From Linanthus parryae (lineage: Eukaryota; Streptophyta; Magnoliopsida; Ericales; Polemoniaceae), in NCBI GenBank assembly GCA_023055425.1, contig JALGPY010000003.1, positions 56,281,891-56,345,890 on the forward strand: a stretch of DNA of 64,000 nt, in the 5' to 3' direction. Below, piece after piece: positions 33,350 to 44,559 of the stretch. The notes beneath the pieces were generated by a model, which saw only the letters and a list, made by a program, of their open reading frames with translations, had not been told where the DNA came from and ran no database searches. Position 1 is the first letter of the stretch. Each line of letters starts with the position of its first letter. Position numbers and translations under genes: made by a program.

Positions 33350-34207
33350 CCTCTCTATCATAAACTGAAATCATCAAATCCTCACAAGCTTATTTCGAAA
33401 TTTCACACACACAGCAGGAAATGATATAAACTGATCCTATGCACAAATTCACTAAGGTATCCCCAAACATCCACCAAACCAACCAAGACAAGGCACGTCT
33501 TCTGACTTTGAGGGTCCAGGCATCTATAGTCAACAGATAGTTTTTCTTCGCCAAGTCATTTGAGGTTTTCAGACCCTCTTAGCCGTTATTGCGTTTGATT
33601 TGCAAATTGTCCCATTGCTGGGAGACACATCTCCTGTGTAATACGGCTTGACTTTAATTTCCCTCCTAAGCTCCAAATTGGATTGAATCCAAATTTTCCA
33701 TGTGAATGGAAGCACATTACGTTGTTTCTCCTTTAAGCACAAAATATTTATTTATTATTTTTTTTTTCAAACTGTTTTTTTTTTTTTTTTCATAATCCCC
33801 TCTGTTTTTACAACGGTGCAGTGGAGTGTTAGGAGTGTAGGCTTTTTAGGATTTTCTCTTGGAACCACCTTAAGGGATGGTGGTGTACATTCTACAACTT
33901 CGCTTAGGCTACAGATTTGTACCACATAAAACCGACTCAACACGAAGGTCCACCCCAGATTCCAAGAGTCCACTAGTTTCTACGGGAAACAGAATATTCA
34001 ACTATCTAAAGACCGAATCTGCCTAGCACACTAGAGAAGTCAAAAGTATGCCTGTATCTACTTTCCACATTCCTGAATACCCGGGATATCCTGTCGTGAA
34101 AATTATGCACAAAATACTAAAATTTGAAGTATCCCTGCTACGGTGCTTCCTACTCTAATAAGCTCTTTCATTGGACTCTCTTCAGTTTCTAGGTCCTAAG
34201 TTGCCCT
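33350..34207 (-). other. conserved 3' non-coding block, inner element
   Basis: Counterpart of 28320-29126. Runs such as CGCCAAGTCATTTGAGGTTT and CACGAAGGTCCACCCCAGAT are unchanged between the elements, although their LTRs show little similarity. T-rich insertions (near 33300 and 33771) fall outside the best-matching parts. Confidence 0.75.
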
Positions 34208-34422
34208 TTCTCGAAAATTAATTATTAATTTTCCCTATTTATTTTTTTTTTAATTTTTTATTTATATTTTTTTTTTTTCATATATTTATATCATGCAAGG
34301 TCAGAAAGTTGGTGGGTCGACTCAACATAAAAAACGTGCTGACTCAAAAAATGAAAATAAAACGAAAAATAAAATTGACCAAAATATGCTGACATGGCTA
34401 TGCAGGAGGACACGATTCCCCA

Positions 34423-34452
34423 CCCCCACACTAGAGGTGGCGCGTCCTCGCG
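34423..34452 (-). promoter_or_regulatory. internal polypurine-like tract with small hairpin
   Basis: Minus-strand AGTGTGGGGGTGGGGAA lies just 3' of the 558-codon ORF. CGCGTCCTCGCG (34441-34452) forms a 4-bp stem beside it. The tract lies 1302 bp upstream of the terminal tract; the outer element has one 1316 bp upstream. Confidence 0.55.
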
Positions 34453-34455
34453 ACT

Positions 34456-36132
34456 CTACTGATCTGGTCGGTAACTCGAATCTGTGTTCTCCGGAGTAGA
34501 CTGGTCAGTCGGCTCGGGAGATGGTGAAGGGGTGCGCCCTCTGGCGCGCTTCCTCGCAGCATGGCGTGCTGCGGCAGCGGTACCAGCGTGGCTGGCACCG
34601 GGATGGGCACTGCTGGCCCCTGGGTCTGCATGATCTCTCCTAGGTGGGTACTGGGTACCGGGTCTGCCGGGGTCACCGACACTGTCTCCATGTTCCGGGC
34701 TCGGTGTGGGGTCATGGCCAGAGAAGCTATCAAATGGCCGGCTATCCTCCATTGTCCAACTTGGACAATTATCACTAGAATAGCGGGCCGGAAAGTTAAA
34801 CTGCCTACCACGCATGTTACTCTGAATTTCAGCGAGTGCCGACTCATGAGCTCTCATGGCGGCTGTGTGGGCGTGGTAGATATGCTTCTGGGTCTTAAAC
34901 AATTTGCCAAGACCCCTGGCCATTTTCTTGACAGTCTTTACCAGGTAGTTTTGTACTTTTTCTTGGGCCTTAATTTTCTTTCTGACCCACTCCTCATGCT
35001 CAGTCCTCTCCAGGCGCCCAAAAGAGCTGCGCCTGGCCCCTCTGCTAGACTGCCCCAAGTCAGGGTCGTGCTGCCTGTGTTCGCTGGAACTGGCAGAACG
35101 GGGCAGTGGGAAGGGTCCTGGTAAAGCTGGTAAACCCCCATCACCGGGAGGAGGCGGTGGTGGCATGCCAGCACCCCCACCCTGAGGTGGAACAACATCA
35201 TCATCATCGTCCACTTGGACATATTCAGGAGGGCCGTGAATAGCCTCCTCCAGCGCACATCTCATGTTCTTGTACTTGCGTACTTGAACAAGTCGAATGT
35301 CTCTCAGCTCGCCAGGAATGACCACAAGATAATCCTGCGCCATTTTTGTCAACATCCCCAGAAGACCCAAACCCTTCTTGCTATGGGTTTCCTTCCGTTC
35401 CCGGAAAAACTCACAGATGATTTCCGGGAGGCTCACAGGCTCACGAGCCATCAAACAGTAAACAAGCAAGGCAATATTATAATCAATGTGGGTAAAGTGT
35501 TTTATACCCACAATTCTGTTGTTCACCCACTCTGTCCACCATTTCGCCTCTCGGATCAGATAGGTCGATGGCAGTTTCCGGTAGGAGGGACTCCTCTCAG
35601 GGTGGTACCAGACAGCGCCGGGGACACCAGCACACAGGGTGGTCAGGATCTGCTCACTCAACTGCTCAGATGGATGACGTCTCAGTTCCTGGAACTGACA
35701 GTCATCCAACACCAACTCCAGACCCAGACTCTCTCGGATACTCTCTGGGGTGATTCGAATCCATCTCTTTCTGCAGTAAATCCAGTCAATTGACTGGACT
35801 TCACTGTTCATGCACTGCTGGAGATTGCTGTAAATCTCCTTAGCCAGCACAGAACTGACCCGCAGATTGGGAAACCCAGTAAACAAATCCCCAAACTGAT
35901 CCTGCCCAGTAAACTCAAACAGTTCGTCCCCCATGGCTACCCTATCACGTGGAAAGGTCCTCTCAGCGGGTATGTCATACCGAATCTTTCTGTCTTGCAA
36001 ATAGAAACGGTGAGCCTCCATGTTAACAAACCTATGGTCGCAGAAATAGTTAGGCCTAAGCAGACGGCAATCTATGATGTTCAATGGTGCAATAGCCTTA
36101 TCCGGCCTCATGAAAGGTTGATCCACCTCCAT
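34456..36132 (-). CDS. 558-aa third ORF of the inner Athila-like element
   Basis: Open minus-strand frame at the position of the env-like ORF of Athila elements. I see no signal peptide or clear membrane anchor. Residues 1 to about 290 form a globular part resembling the putative plant transposon protein family found in Athila-like ORFs (W-rich stretches such as IDWIYCRKRWIRITPESIRESLGL, and HFTHIDYNIALLVYCLM). This is followed by an acidic run (VDDDDDVVPP), a Gly/Pro-rich linker, a charged helix likely to form a coiled coil (about residues 375-445), and a Pro/Ser tail containing RHAARKRARGR, a candidate nuclear localisation signal. It has its own TATA box and palindrome array upstream. I infer a nuclear regulatory or DNA-binding role. 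An envelope role looks unlikely but is not excluded. Confidence 0.75.
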   Translation of the reverse strand: MEVDQPFMRPDKAIAPLNIIDCRLLRPNYFCDHRFVNMEAHRFYLQDRKIRYDIPAERTFPRDRVAMGDELFEFTGQDQFGDLFTGFPNLRVSSVLAKEIYSNLQQCMNSEVQSIDWIYCRKRWIRITPESIRESLGLELVLDDCQFQELRRHPSEQLSEQILTTLCAGVPGAVWYHPERSPSYRKLPSTYLIREAKWWTEWVNNRIVGIKHFTHIDYNIALLVYCLMAREPVSLPEIICEFFRERKETHSKKGLGLLGMLTKMAQDYLVVIPGELRDIRLVQVRKYKNMRCALEEAIHGPPEYVQVDDDDDVVPPQGGGAGMPPPPPPGDGGLPALPGPFPLPRSASSSEHRQHDPDLGQSSRGARRSSFGRLERTEHEEWVRKKIKAQEKVQNYLVKTVKKMARGLGKLFKTQKHIYHAHTAAMRAHESALAEIQSNMRGRQFNFPARYSSDNCPSWTMEDSRPFDSFSGHDPTPSPEHGDSVGDPGRPGTQYPPRRDHADPGASSAHPGASHAGTAAAARHAARKRARGRTPSPSPEPTDQSTPENTDSSYRPDQ

Positions 36133-36437
36133 TTCAGATTCAAACAGTAAAAATTGAAAATATGCAGAGAGAATGAAAAGATAGAACCTGGGTACCCGGA
36201 GTGAATCTTACGGGTACAGATCTGGAAATATCTCTCTGAGATGAATCTGTTGGTGTTTGAATCGGCTGATTTGGATCACCCCCACACTGTTCCTGACCTT
36301 CTGGCGGTGCTGTGGTGGTCGTCGGAGGCTGCTGGCGGCGGACTGCTCTGGCGGCTGCTAGGGCAGAGAGAATTTTCTAGAGAGAGAGTTGAAAACTGGA
36401 AGACTTGTGTGAAAATGAGTCACTGTCATCCGTACAG

Positions 36438-36445
36438 TATATATA
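36438..36445 (-). promoter_or_regulatory. TATA box of a putative internal promoter
   Basis: TATATATA on the minus strand lies 84 bp from the nearest palindrome (36529), matching the 85 bp in the LTR. The ORF start at 36132 would leave a leader of about 280 bases. Confidence 0.6.
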
Positions 36446-36528
36446 GGCGAACTTTCAGAAATTGCAGAATGGCCCCAAAATTTCAAAATTTTTCAAATTT
36501 TTCCGAAAATTTTGATCCCGCTCAAATG

Positions 36529-37096
36529 TGCGTTTGAACGCAGGTTCTGCGTTTGAACGCACTGCTTAGTTTTTCTGGAAAATTTGCAGATCTGATGAGC
36601 TGCGTTTAAACGCAGGTTGTGCGTTTGAACGCAGTGCTTGAACGCTCTTGAATTTCTCTGGGCCTGATGAGTTGCGTTTGAACGCACATGAGCTGCGTTT
36701 GAACGCAAGGCATATCTTCTGCATCTCGGATGAGCTGCGTTTGAACGCACATGAGTTGCGTTTAAACGCATGCCTTTGTCTCTCTAGAAAATCTCTGCTG
36801 ATTGGGTCTGCGTTTGAACGCAGGTCCTGCGTTTAAACGCATGCCTTAAGAATTTTTCACCTCTTCTTTGTCATCTTGCGTTTGAACGCACTGTGTTGCG
36901 TTTAAACGCACTACTTGGTGGCTGAAAATTTTTCATGTTGTGTTCTGCGTTTGAACGCAGGTCTGCTGCGTTTGAACGCAAAAGTGTTAGCAGTTTCCAG
37001 TGTTCTTCCTGTCCATTGGTGGGGCTGCGTTTGAACGCAAGATTTCTGCGTTTGAACGCACTGCGTTTGAACGCAAATCTTCTGCGTTTAAACGCA
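36529..37096. repeat. nine pairs of 14-bp palindromes upstream of the third ORF
   Basis: Eighteen copies of TGCGTTTGAACGCA or the perfect palindrome TGCGTTTAAACGCA start at 36529/36548, 36601/36620, 36673/36694, 36736/36757, 36809/36828, 36877/36897, 36946/36967, 37026/37047 and 37062/37083. Pair spacing is 19-21 bp. Pair-to-pair distance is mostly 63-80 bp. Perfect palindromes are those at 36601, 36757, 36828, 36897 and 37083. Confidence 0.95.
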
Positions 37097-37194
37097 CGCC
37101 TCTGCTTCCTGAAATCACTGAATTCAACATTAAACCCCTCTTTCTCACTTTTCTCTCAAATTATGAACATTGTAAAAATTATATAAAAACAACT

Positions 37195-37265
37195 AACCTA
37201 CGTTGGGTTGCCTCCCAACCAGCGCTTGTGATTTACAGTCGACAGCCCGACTTTGTTACCTCTGC
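37195..37265 (-). other. conserved block directly after the gag-pol stop
   Basis: GGGTTGCCTCCCAACCAGCG and following bases to the GTCGAC core are nearly the same as 29935-29995 in the outer element. In the RNA sense it can form short stems, including AGTCG / CGACT here and GGTCG / CGACC in the outer element, a compensated pair. Confidence 0.6.
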
Positions 37266-37270
37266 TGTAA

Positions 37271-40200
37271 TCACGGACTGTCGAGGTAGAGTGCCTCCAC
37301 CTCCATGATTTCCTGAGAGTCCCTGTATGGCTTGACTCTGTTCCCATTCACCTTGAAAACTGTATTGTCCCTCGGGTTCTCCAGCTCCACCACTCCCCAT
37401 GATGTGATGTCCTTCACAATAAATGGTCCAGACCATCTTGAGCGCAGCTTCCCTGGATAGAATTTCATCCTTGAATTGTAGAGGAGAACTTTCTGCCCGA
37501 TTTCTATCTTCTTTGGTAGAATGCGGTTGTCATGCCACTTCTTCGTTTTTTCCTTATAAATTTTGGCACTCTCGTATGCAGTTTTACGAAATTCCTCCAG
37601 TTCAAGGAGTGCCATCTTCCGTTTGTTTCCTGATAAACTGTGATCCATATTCAGCTGTTTGATTGCCCAGTAAGCTTTGTGCTCCAATTCTACTGGTAAA
37701 TGACATGCTTTCCCAAACACCAGCTGGTACGGGGACATTCCCAGTGGGGTTTTGTAAGCAGTTCTGTATGCCCAAAGCGCATCATCCAGCTTCAACGACC
37801 AGTCCTTCCGTCCAGGATTCACAGTTTTTTCCAATATGCTCTTTATTTCCCTGTTGGACACCTCTGCTTGCCCGTTTGCCTGAGGGTGATAAGGCAGTGA
37901 TACCTTATGGATAGACACCCCATACTGCTTTAGAACCTTGGCAAAGACTTTATTGATAAAATGAGAACCTTCATCACTGACCATGGCTCTCGGTGTCCCA
38001 AATCTGGTAAAGATGTTGCGTTTGAGGAACCTTTCTACGACTGATGCATCGTTCTTCTGGCAGGCTATTGCTTCCACCCACTTTGACACGTAGTCCACTG
38101 CCAATAAGATGTAGAGATTTCCCAGCGACGAAGGAAAAGGACCCATAAAATCAATACCCCATACGTCGAAAGGCTCGACTTCCTGCCAGAGTGTCATGGG
38201 CATTTCATTCCGCTGAGAGATATTTCCTGTCCGTTGGCAGCGATCACAACTCTGCGCGTAATCATGGCAGTCCTTGAAAACTGTTGGCCAGAAAAATCCT
38301 GACTGCAGCACCTTGTGAGCTGTTCTCGGTCCGCTGAAGTGTCCCCCACACTGTGCTGAGTGGCAGTGCTGAATTACCTCCAGAATTTCGTGACATGGAA
38401 TGCATCGTCTGAGAATATTATCTGCCCCTTGTTTGAACAGATAAGGATCGTCCCAGAAATATTGCCTGCAGTCTGAAATAAATTTCTTTTTCTGCCAAGG
38501 GGTGATGTCTTCAGGGAGCTCTCCATTGACCAAATAATTGGCAATGGCATAGTACCAGGGCCGTCTGTTGGTCTTGATCTTCATAATATGTTCATCTGGA
38601 AAATTTTCTTGAATGGGCACCACTTCTTCTGTAGGTTTTTCCAGACGAGATAGATGATCAGCTACTACATTTTCAACTCCCTTTTTATCCCTGATTTCGA
38701 CGTCAAATTCCTGCATCAGCAGAATCCAACGCAGCAGCCTTGGCTTTGCATCCTTCTTTTCCAGCAAGTATTTCAGTGCACTGTGATCTGTAAAAATAAT
38801 GACTTTAGAGCCTACCAGGTACGATCTGAATTTATCCAGGGCAAAAACTACTGCCAGCAGCTCCTTCTCTGTAGTCCCATAATTAATCTGCGCCTCATTC
38901 AGGACCCTGCTGGCATAATAGATGACACTGCACACCTTGTCCTTTCTCTGTCCCAGTACCGCGCCCACGGCATAATCACTGGCGTCGCACATCAGCTCGA
39001 ACGGGAGCGTCCAGTCTGGTGTTGTGATAATGGGTGCAGTCGTCAGCCTTTCTTTAAGCACGTCAAAAGCTTCTTTGCAGGCTTCGTCAAATACGAAGGG
39101 CACATCTTTTCCCAACAAATTACATAGTGGCTTTGTAATTTTTGAGAAATCTTTAATAAACCTTCTGTAAAATCCTGCGTGGCCCAAAAAGCTCTTGATT
39201 GCCCTTACTGTGGTTGGATACGGCAGCTGCTTGATCACCTCTATTTTTGCCCTGTCTACTTCCAGCCCTTTACTGGAAATCCTGTGTCCCAGCACTATTC
39301 CTTCAGTCACCATGAAGTGGCATTTTTCCCAGTTGAGTACCAGATTTGTTTTCCTGCAGCGAATCAGAACTCTGGCCAGATGGTATAAGCAATCTTCGAA
39401 GCTGTCTCCGAATAACGAAAAATCGTCCATAAAAACTTCCAGATTTTTCTCTATCATATCAGAGAAAATTGCCATCATACACCTCTGGAATGTTGCTGGA
39501 GCATTACACAGTCCAAATGGCATTCTTCTAAAGGCGAACGTTCCATATGGGCAAGTGAACGTCGTCTTTTCTTGGTCTTCTGGATTTATGTAGATCTGGT
39601 TGTAGCCCGAGTACCCGTCCAGAAAGCAGTAGTACGCATGGTGTGCTAGTCTGTCCAACATTTGATCCATGAACGGCAGCGGGAAGTGGTCTTTCAGTGT
39701 GGCCTCGTTCAGCTTCCGATAGTCCATACAGATTCGCCAGCCAGTGACAGTTCGCTGGGCGATCTGTTCCTGATCAGCATTCTGCACTACTGTAATACCC
39801 CCTTTCTTCGGTACACACTGGACAGGACTCACCCAGGTGCTGTCTGATATGGGGTATATAATTCCTGCTTCTAGCCACTTCATGACCTCCTTACGTACCA
39901 CATCTTTCATAATCGGGTTCAATCTTCTTTGAGGCTGGATGACTGGCTTCTTTCCGTCTTCGATTCTTATTTTGTGCATGCAATAATCAGGACTGATTCC
40001 CTTCAGGTCTGCAATTGTCCATCCGATGGCTTCTTTATGCTCTCGAAGTACCTCCAGTAGCTTTTGTTCCTGTTCCTGAGATAAAAGAGATGAAACAATT
40101 ACTGGCAGCGTATTATTTTCACCAATAAAAGCGTACCTGAGGTGTTCTGGCAACTGCTTTAATTCCAGGGCTGGTGGTTCCTGCAGTGACGGGACCAGTG

Positions 40201-42670
40201 TCATTTTCTGCTCGCCTCCTTCATCCCTGTATAGCCTGACCCAGCTTTCTGTTCCCATGATCTGCTCATCCTGTTGCTCTTCTGTTTCCTCGGGAAATAT
40301 GTCTTCAAATTCCTCCCATAAATCTTCTATCTCATCGCTTTCCAGGTCATCAATTACCTCTACTGCAAAACAGTTTTCATGCCCATAATGATCGGGAAGC
40401 TGGAGAGATTTGAAAACATTAAATTTTACTTTTTCTTCATTAATTTGCATGGACAGCTCTCCACTTTTGCAGTTAATAATGGCTTCACCAGTCGCCAGGA
40501 AAGGTCTGCCCAGGATCAGCGGAACCTCTCCTGCCTCCATATCCAGTATCACAAAATCTGCTGGAAAAATAAGCTCTCCCACTTTTACCAGGATATCTTC
40601 AATTACTCCATAGGCGGGTTTCACGGATCTGTCAGCCATTTGAAGCATAATTCTGGTTGGGCGTGGCTCTCCGACTCCCAAACTTTTGAAGATGGTCAGT
40701 GGCATCAAGTTGATGCTGGCACCCAGATCACATAAGGCTTTTCCTGTGTATGCACTGCCCAGGGTTACTGGAATAACAAAGCTGCCAGGGTCTTTCTTTT
40801 TCAGTGGTAGACCATTTTTTACACAACTGCTCGCTTCTGCCGTCAGATTCACTGTTTCGAAGTCACTCATTCGCCTTCTACCGTACAAGATGTCTTTGAG
40901 AAATTTCGCATAAGTAGGCATTTTGGCAAGTGCTTCAGCAAAAGGTATATTTATCTGTAATTGCTTGAATACCTCCAGAAATCTGGCGTAGTCTTTGCTG
41001 TCATCTCTCTTGCGTGTTTTCAGAGGGTAAGGTACCTCCTTAGAAGTTGGCACTGTCTCCTCATTCTTCTGCGCTGCTTCCTGCTCGACCGAACCCCTTT
41101 TCTGAGGGTCAGCGGTTGAACTGTCTTCCCGGTCAATCACCTCCTGTTCAATAATTTTTGACTTTTCTGCGCGTGCATGACTGGGATACGGTGGATCCTG
41201 CAGTGCAATTCCACTCCGAGTTGTGATAGCATTGATTTGAGCGCGTGGATTGTTCACTGTGTTAGACGGTAAATTCCCTGGGGCTCGTTCTGCCTGGTTC
41301 TGTGCAAGCTGTCCATTCTGTACTTCCAGGTTGCGGATAGCAATCTTCATCTGGCTTACATCAGCAGTTAATGAGTCCATCTGTGCGAACCTGGTCTCCA
41401 ACTGCTTATTGAATTTCTCCATATAGGACTCAAAATGTTGCTGAGACAGGTTTAATTGTGGTGCTGCTTGTGCAGGCTGCGCTGGAGCTGCCTGCTGTGC
41501 CTGTGGCCTGTGCTGGAATCCTGGTGCATACACTGCTGCATTGGGATTTCCGTAGCGAAACCCTGGATGGTCACGTGTCCCTGGTCTGTAGCGACTAGGA
41601 TCCCACTGCTGCTGAACATAGTTGGCATCTTCGGCCTGAAGCTCCAGAATTGCTGCGTCAAAGTCAGGTTCGTCCACTGATGCTACTGACTTCTTTTCTG
41701 TGTACACCTTCTTGACTAAGTCCTGTACCACTTTCGTGAGATTATCAATCCTGTCATCAACCACTGGTTCTGCTGCTGCTGCGAGCCTGCGGTCATCAAA
41801 CAGGCGAGTATCCTGTTTGGCTAGTTGCTTCATCAGTTCGTAGGCTCCATCTTTATCCACATGGTACAAAAAGTTACCCCCAGCTTCCCTATCAATCCTG
41901 TCTGCATTCTCCCTGTCAAGTGCGTGGTAGAATACCTGCAGAATCTTCGCGTCCCCGAAGCCGTGATTGGGGCATTTTTTCACAAGTCTCATTAGCCTGT
42001 CCCATGCATCTACCACTGTCTCCCCCATCTTTTGTTTGAAAGATAAGATCTCGCTCTGCAGTTTGATAACGCGGGATGCAGGGTAGAATTTTGCCAAGAA
42101 ATCAGCAACACACCCCTCCCAGGTAGTGATAGACCTCGGTGGTCTTGCCTCCAGCCAATCTTTTGCTGTTCCGAACAAACAGTATGGGAATAAAATCAGC
42201 TTTAGCGTGTCCGCTTCGACTCCTCTGTACTTAATCTTGTTGCAGTAATCCTCAAATTTTCCGAGGAAGTCGTTTGGATCTTCATCTGCTTTCCCATTAA
42301 AAGGACAATGGGTCTGGGCGGTCTGAATGGTGGATGATTTCAGGTCGAAGTGCTCTGCTGTAATGGGAGGCACTACAATAGCTGGTTGATGTCCTCCGGT
42401 CGGGACTTCAAAGTTTTCGACCAGTGCCCTTCCAGACCTGTTATAAGTCCTCTGATTGTTCCTGGCAGCAAAACCTGCTGCTATCAGCTCTTCAATGTAA
42501 AGAGCCATCTGTGCTGGAGTACGTTGTGGCTGTCCTGTGGGTGTTCCTGTTTCGGTTGTGGTGTCTTCTCCGTGCTCAGACATCTCTGCTCGGTGTCTGC
42601 GACTTTGCTCTCTGAAAAGTTTTTCGGGATCTTCGAGTGGCGATACCAGTTTGCGGGGCAATCTGGGCAT
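37271..42670 (-). CDS. gag-pol polyprotein of the inner Athila-like element
   Basis: 1799 codons without interruption. Gag: retrotransposon gag domain around residues 115-275 ([25 protein letters not shown]), then a Gln/Pro-rich part without a CCHC knuckle, and [19 protein letters not shown]. Protease: [12 protein letters not shown] with Asp648. [13 protein letters not shown] and VFMDDFSLF with the catalytic pair Asp1082-Asp1083. RNase [26 protein letters not shown] and [11 protein letters not shown]. Integrase: HHCC zinc region ([14 protein letters not shown]...CDRCQ), then Asp1507 (GIDFMGPF), Asp1566 (VSDEGSHF) and Glu1603 ([11 protein letters not shown]), spaced D-36-E. All catalytic residues are present, so the product looks functional. 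The start follows a 120-base leader after the primer site. Confidence 0.95.
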   Translation of the reverse strand: MPRLPRKLVSPLEDPEKLFREQSRRHRAEMSEHGEDTTTETGTPTGQPQRTPAQMALYIEELIAAGFAARNNQRTYNRSGRALVENFEVPTGGHQPAIVVPPITAEHFDLKSSTIQTAQTHCPFNGKADEDPNDFLGKFEDYCNKIKYRGVEADTLKLILFPYCLFGTAKDWLEARPPRSITTWEGCVADFLAKFYPASRVIKLQSEILSFKQKMGETVVDAWDRLMRLVKKCPNHGFGDAKILQVFYHALDRENADRIDREAGGNFLYHVDKDGAYELMKQLAKQDTRLFDDRRLAAAAEPVVDDRIDNLTKVVQDLVKKVYTEKKSVASVDEPDFDAAILELQAEDANYVQQQWDPSRYRPGTRDHPGFRYGNPNAAVYAPGFQHRPQAQQAAPAQPAQAAPQLNLSQQHFESYMEKFNKQLETRFAQMDSLTADVSQMKIAIRNLEVQNGQLAQNQAERAPGNLPSNTVNNPRAQINAITTRSGIALQDPPYPSHARAEKSKIIEQEVIDREDSSTADPQKRGSVEQEAAQKNEETVPTSKEVPYPLKTRKRDDSKDYARFLEVFKQLQINIPFAEALAKMPTYAKFLKDILYGRRRMSDFETVNLTAEASSCVKNGLPLKKKDPGSFVIPVTLGSAYTGKALCDLGASINLMPLTIFKSLGVGEPRPTRIMLQMADRSVKPAYGVIEDILVKVGELIFPADFVILDMEAGEVPLILGRPFLATGEAIINCKSGELSMQINEEKVKFNVFKSLQLPDHYGHENCFAVEVIDDLESDEIEDLWEEFEDIFPEETEEQQDEQIMGTESWVRLYRDEGGEQKMTLVPSLQEPPALELKQLPEHLRYAFIGENNTLPVIVSSLLSQEQEQKLLEVLREHKEAIGWTIADLKGISPDYCMHKIRIEDGKKPVIQPQRRLNPIMKDVVRKEVMKWLEAGIIYPISDSTWVSPVQCVPKKGGITVVQNADQEQIAQRTVTGWRICMDYRKLNEATLKDHFPLPFMDQMLDRLAHHAYYCFLDGYSGYNQIYINPEDQEKTTFTCPYGTFAFRRMPFGLCNAPATFQRCMMAIFSDMIEKNLEVFMDDFSLFGDSFEDCLYHLARVLIRCRKTNLVLNWEKCHFMVTEGIVLGHRISSKGLEVDRAKIEVIKQLPYPTTVRAIKSFLGHAGFYRRFIKDFSKITKPLCNLLGKDVPFVFDEACKEAFDVLKERLTTAPIITTPDWTLPFELMCDASDYAVGAVLGQRKDKVCSVIYYASRVLNEAQINYGTTEKELLAVVFALDKFRSYLVGSKVIIFTDHSALKYLLEKKDAKPRLLRWILLMQEFDVEIRDKKGVENVVADHLSRLEKPTEEVVPIQENFPDEHIMKIKTNRRPWYYAIANYLVNGELPEDITPWQKKKFISDCRQYFWDDPYLFKQGADNILRRCIPCHEILEVIQHCHSAQCGGHFSGPRTAHKVLQSGFFWPTVFKDCHDYAQSCDRCQRTGNISQRNEMPMTLWQEVEPFDVWGIDFMGPFPSSLGNLYILLAVDYVSKWVEAIACQKNDASVVERFLKRNIFTRFGTPRAMVSDEGSHFINKVFAKVLKQYGVSIHKVSLPYHPQANGQAEVSNREIKSILEKTVNPGRKDWSLKLDDALWAYRTAYKTPLGMSPYQLVFGKACHLPVELEHKAYWAIKQLNMDHSLSGNKRKMALLELEEFRKTAYESAKIYKEKTKKWHDNRILPKKIEIGQKVLLYNSRMKFYPGKLRSRWSGPFIVKDITSWGVVELENPRDNTVFKVNGNRVKPYRDSQEIMEVEALYLDSP

Positions 42671-42790
42671 AAACTAGAATAGCCTGAAAATCAGATTTCC
42701 AGAGTAGTAAGTCGAAAGAAAGTAACTGTAAAAATAAAAGAAAAACTCTGAAACTTATTCTAATGTCTCTTTAACAAAAGCTGTAACCGT

Positions 42791-42808
42791 TCCCCGGCAA
42801 CGGCGCCA
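42791..42808 (-). promoter_or_regulatory. primer-binding site, tRNA-Asp, inner element
   Basis: TCCCCGGCAACGGCGCCA on the plus strand equals the 3' end of plant tRNA-Asp including CCA, so the minus strand is a perfect 18-base binding site. Six bases separate it from the 5' LTR. Confidence 0.88.
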
Positions 42809-42814
42809 AAAACT

Positions 42815-44554
42815 TGACAGCGTAAACTATCTGCTTTTTCGCAAGTGTACGATCAAGTAGTATAGAGTATGTAGATTATGACTCTGGTTATCGAACCCAC
42901 GAGAACAGGTTAAGTTCTTGCTAATCAGAATTAGAATAAGACACGAAGTTTGTAAAAAGGAGGAAGGTTTGGGATTTGATTATACTAAATTATAATAAAT
43001 AAAAACAGTAAAAAGATTTATTTTATTTTTCTGCTGAATATTTTGCGAAAATTGTTGTAGTTGTAAAAGTCGATAATTCTAAAAATCTAGATTCCAGGAT
43101 CCCCTAGGGTTACTCTCCAGCTTCCATGGTTTATTTGATTTCAGAAACACACATTGGTTTTGTTTATGCCAGCATACCAATAGTACAATCTCCTCTCGGT
43201 CTCATGCACTTATCACTCGACTGCAGATTTTCGGGTCCTCTCGGTCCACCTAAATCTGCAGGTTCGTTCTAAGTCTGCTAGGGTTACAGGTTCTCCTCTC
43301 GGTCTCCCCCTAAACGTCTAACAGTTGGTCTAATGCTTCTGGGCTAGTCCCCTGATTCTCTTCACCTCTCGGTCCATCAAGGCAGAGTACTAAATCCTGT
43401 CTTTTCTTCCTAACATTCACTGGTCACTCTCGCGCACCAGGTCCTGTCTGTAACACTCCTGGGTGATCAGGCCATTCATGTATGTAAATAAAATCAAAGA
43501 CAGAATAATAAACAAACCATCTGTATTAAGACTTAGCTAGCCATGCATCTGAAAATCAAAACATCCAAGTTTGCTGAATTCATAAACCCTAGGTTCACCG
43601 AGAACCTAGGCAAAAGGTCTAGCTAGCTTGCATTATTAAAAGACAATGTTTCATAAAAAGAGAAAAGATCAAACTAGTTATTTCTGAAGATACTGGAAAA
43701 CTGCTCCAATCTTGCTCTGCTCCAACTCCTGGCTGCTGTGAAACTGGCTGCTGATGATGATGATAGCTGTGGTATGCCTTCGTAACCCTAAAACAGTGCT
43801 GGGACACCTCCTTTTATATTGCCACAGTCTCCAAAACTGATGCACGAAATTCCTGTTTTACCCTCGAAAAGATCCGTCCTGGAAGATTCTGGAACAAGTC
43901 TGTGCGTTCAAACGCACTTTCCTGCGTATGAACGCAGTGCGTATGAACGCACACCCCCCCTGCGTATGAACGCAGGACTTAGTCAATTTCTTCTTCTGGC
44001 TCCTGAACCCATGCGTTTGAACGCAGCTCCTCTGCGTTTGAACGCACCCCTTGGTCGTTTCTTCTCCTGAGTGTTGAGCCCTGCGTATGAACGCACAACT
44101 TGCGTTTGAACGCAGGACTTAGTTTTTTCTGCGCTTTTGGTCTCTGCCTCCTGCGTTTGAACGCAGCCTGTCTCTGCGTATGAACGCACGCCTTAGCCAA
44201 ATTCTGCCATTTTTCCTGCTGCCTGCCTTGTGCGTTTGAACGCAGCTTCTGCGTTTGAACGCACAACTTAGTCATTTTTTCCTCTTTTTGCTCAGCTCTC
44301 CTGATACGCTGCCTCCAATCCAAGTCAATCTCATGCATTTTTCCGGCACCTGTTACCTGCACATAACACGCACCCACGATCATATCCAACAAACAAAAGT
44401 ATGCATAAAATTACTCAAATTTTGCAATCATGATATAAAAAATCTCTGTCTCGTATCAGGTGGAAAATAAGCTGAAAATGGCCAAACTCAACTCTCACAG
44501 GGTTAAAACCAATGGTAAAAAGATGTCCCAGACTAATACATTTTCAGGCTGTCA
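42815..44554 (-). repeat. 5' LTR of the inner element
   Basis: 1740 bp, apparently identical to 31376-33115. It carries the promoter for gag-pol: palindromes at 43903-44263 and TATAAAA at 43812-43818. Confidence 0.92.
43903..44263. repeat. six pairs of 14-bp palindromes in the inner 5' LTR
   Basis: The same twelve sites as in the left LTR, shifted by 11,439 bp. Confidence 0.9.
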
Positions 44555-44559
44555 CTCCT

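Larger units (their letters stand above)
31376..44554 (-). mobile_element. inner Athila-like element, complete and young
   Basis: A 13,179-bp minus-strand Ty3/gypsy element with two 1740-bp LTRs (31376-33115 and 42815-44554, constant offset 11,439) that I could not tell apart by eye. The termini are TGACAG...CTGTCA and the duplication is CTCCT. Sense order: 5' LTR, tRNA-Asp primer site, gag-protease-RT-RNase H-integrase in one 1799-codon frame, conserved hairpin block, palindrome array and TATA box, 558-codon ORF, internal polypurine-like tract, conserved 3' block, polypurine tract, 3' LTR. Everything expected of an autonomous copy is present. Confidence 0.93.

Noticed and set aside
34561..35793. 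Plus-strand frames opposite the 558-codon ORF
   Set aside because: They are antisense shadows of a GC-rich open frame and lack known domains or a promoter.
36529..37096. CRISPR-like array of regular short repeats
   Set aside because: The repeats are only 14 bp, palindromic and in pairs, with spacers of 5-7 bp and then about 50 bp of similar rather than unique sequence. The setting is a plant retrotransposon with no cas genes.
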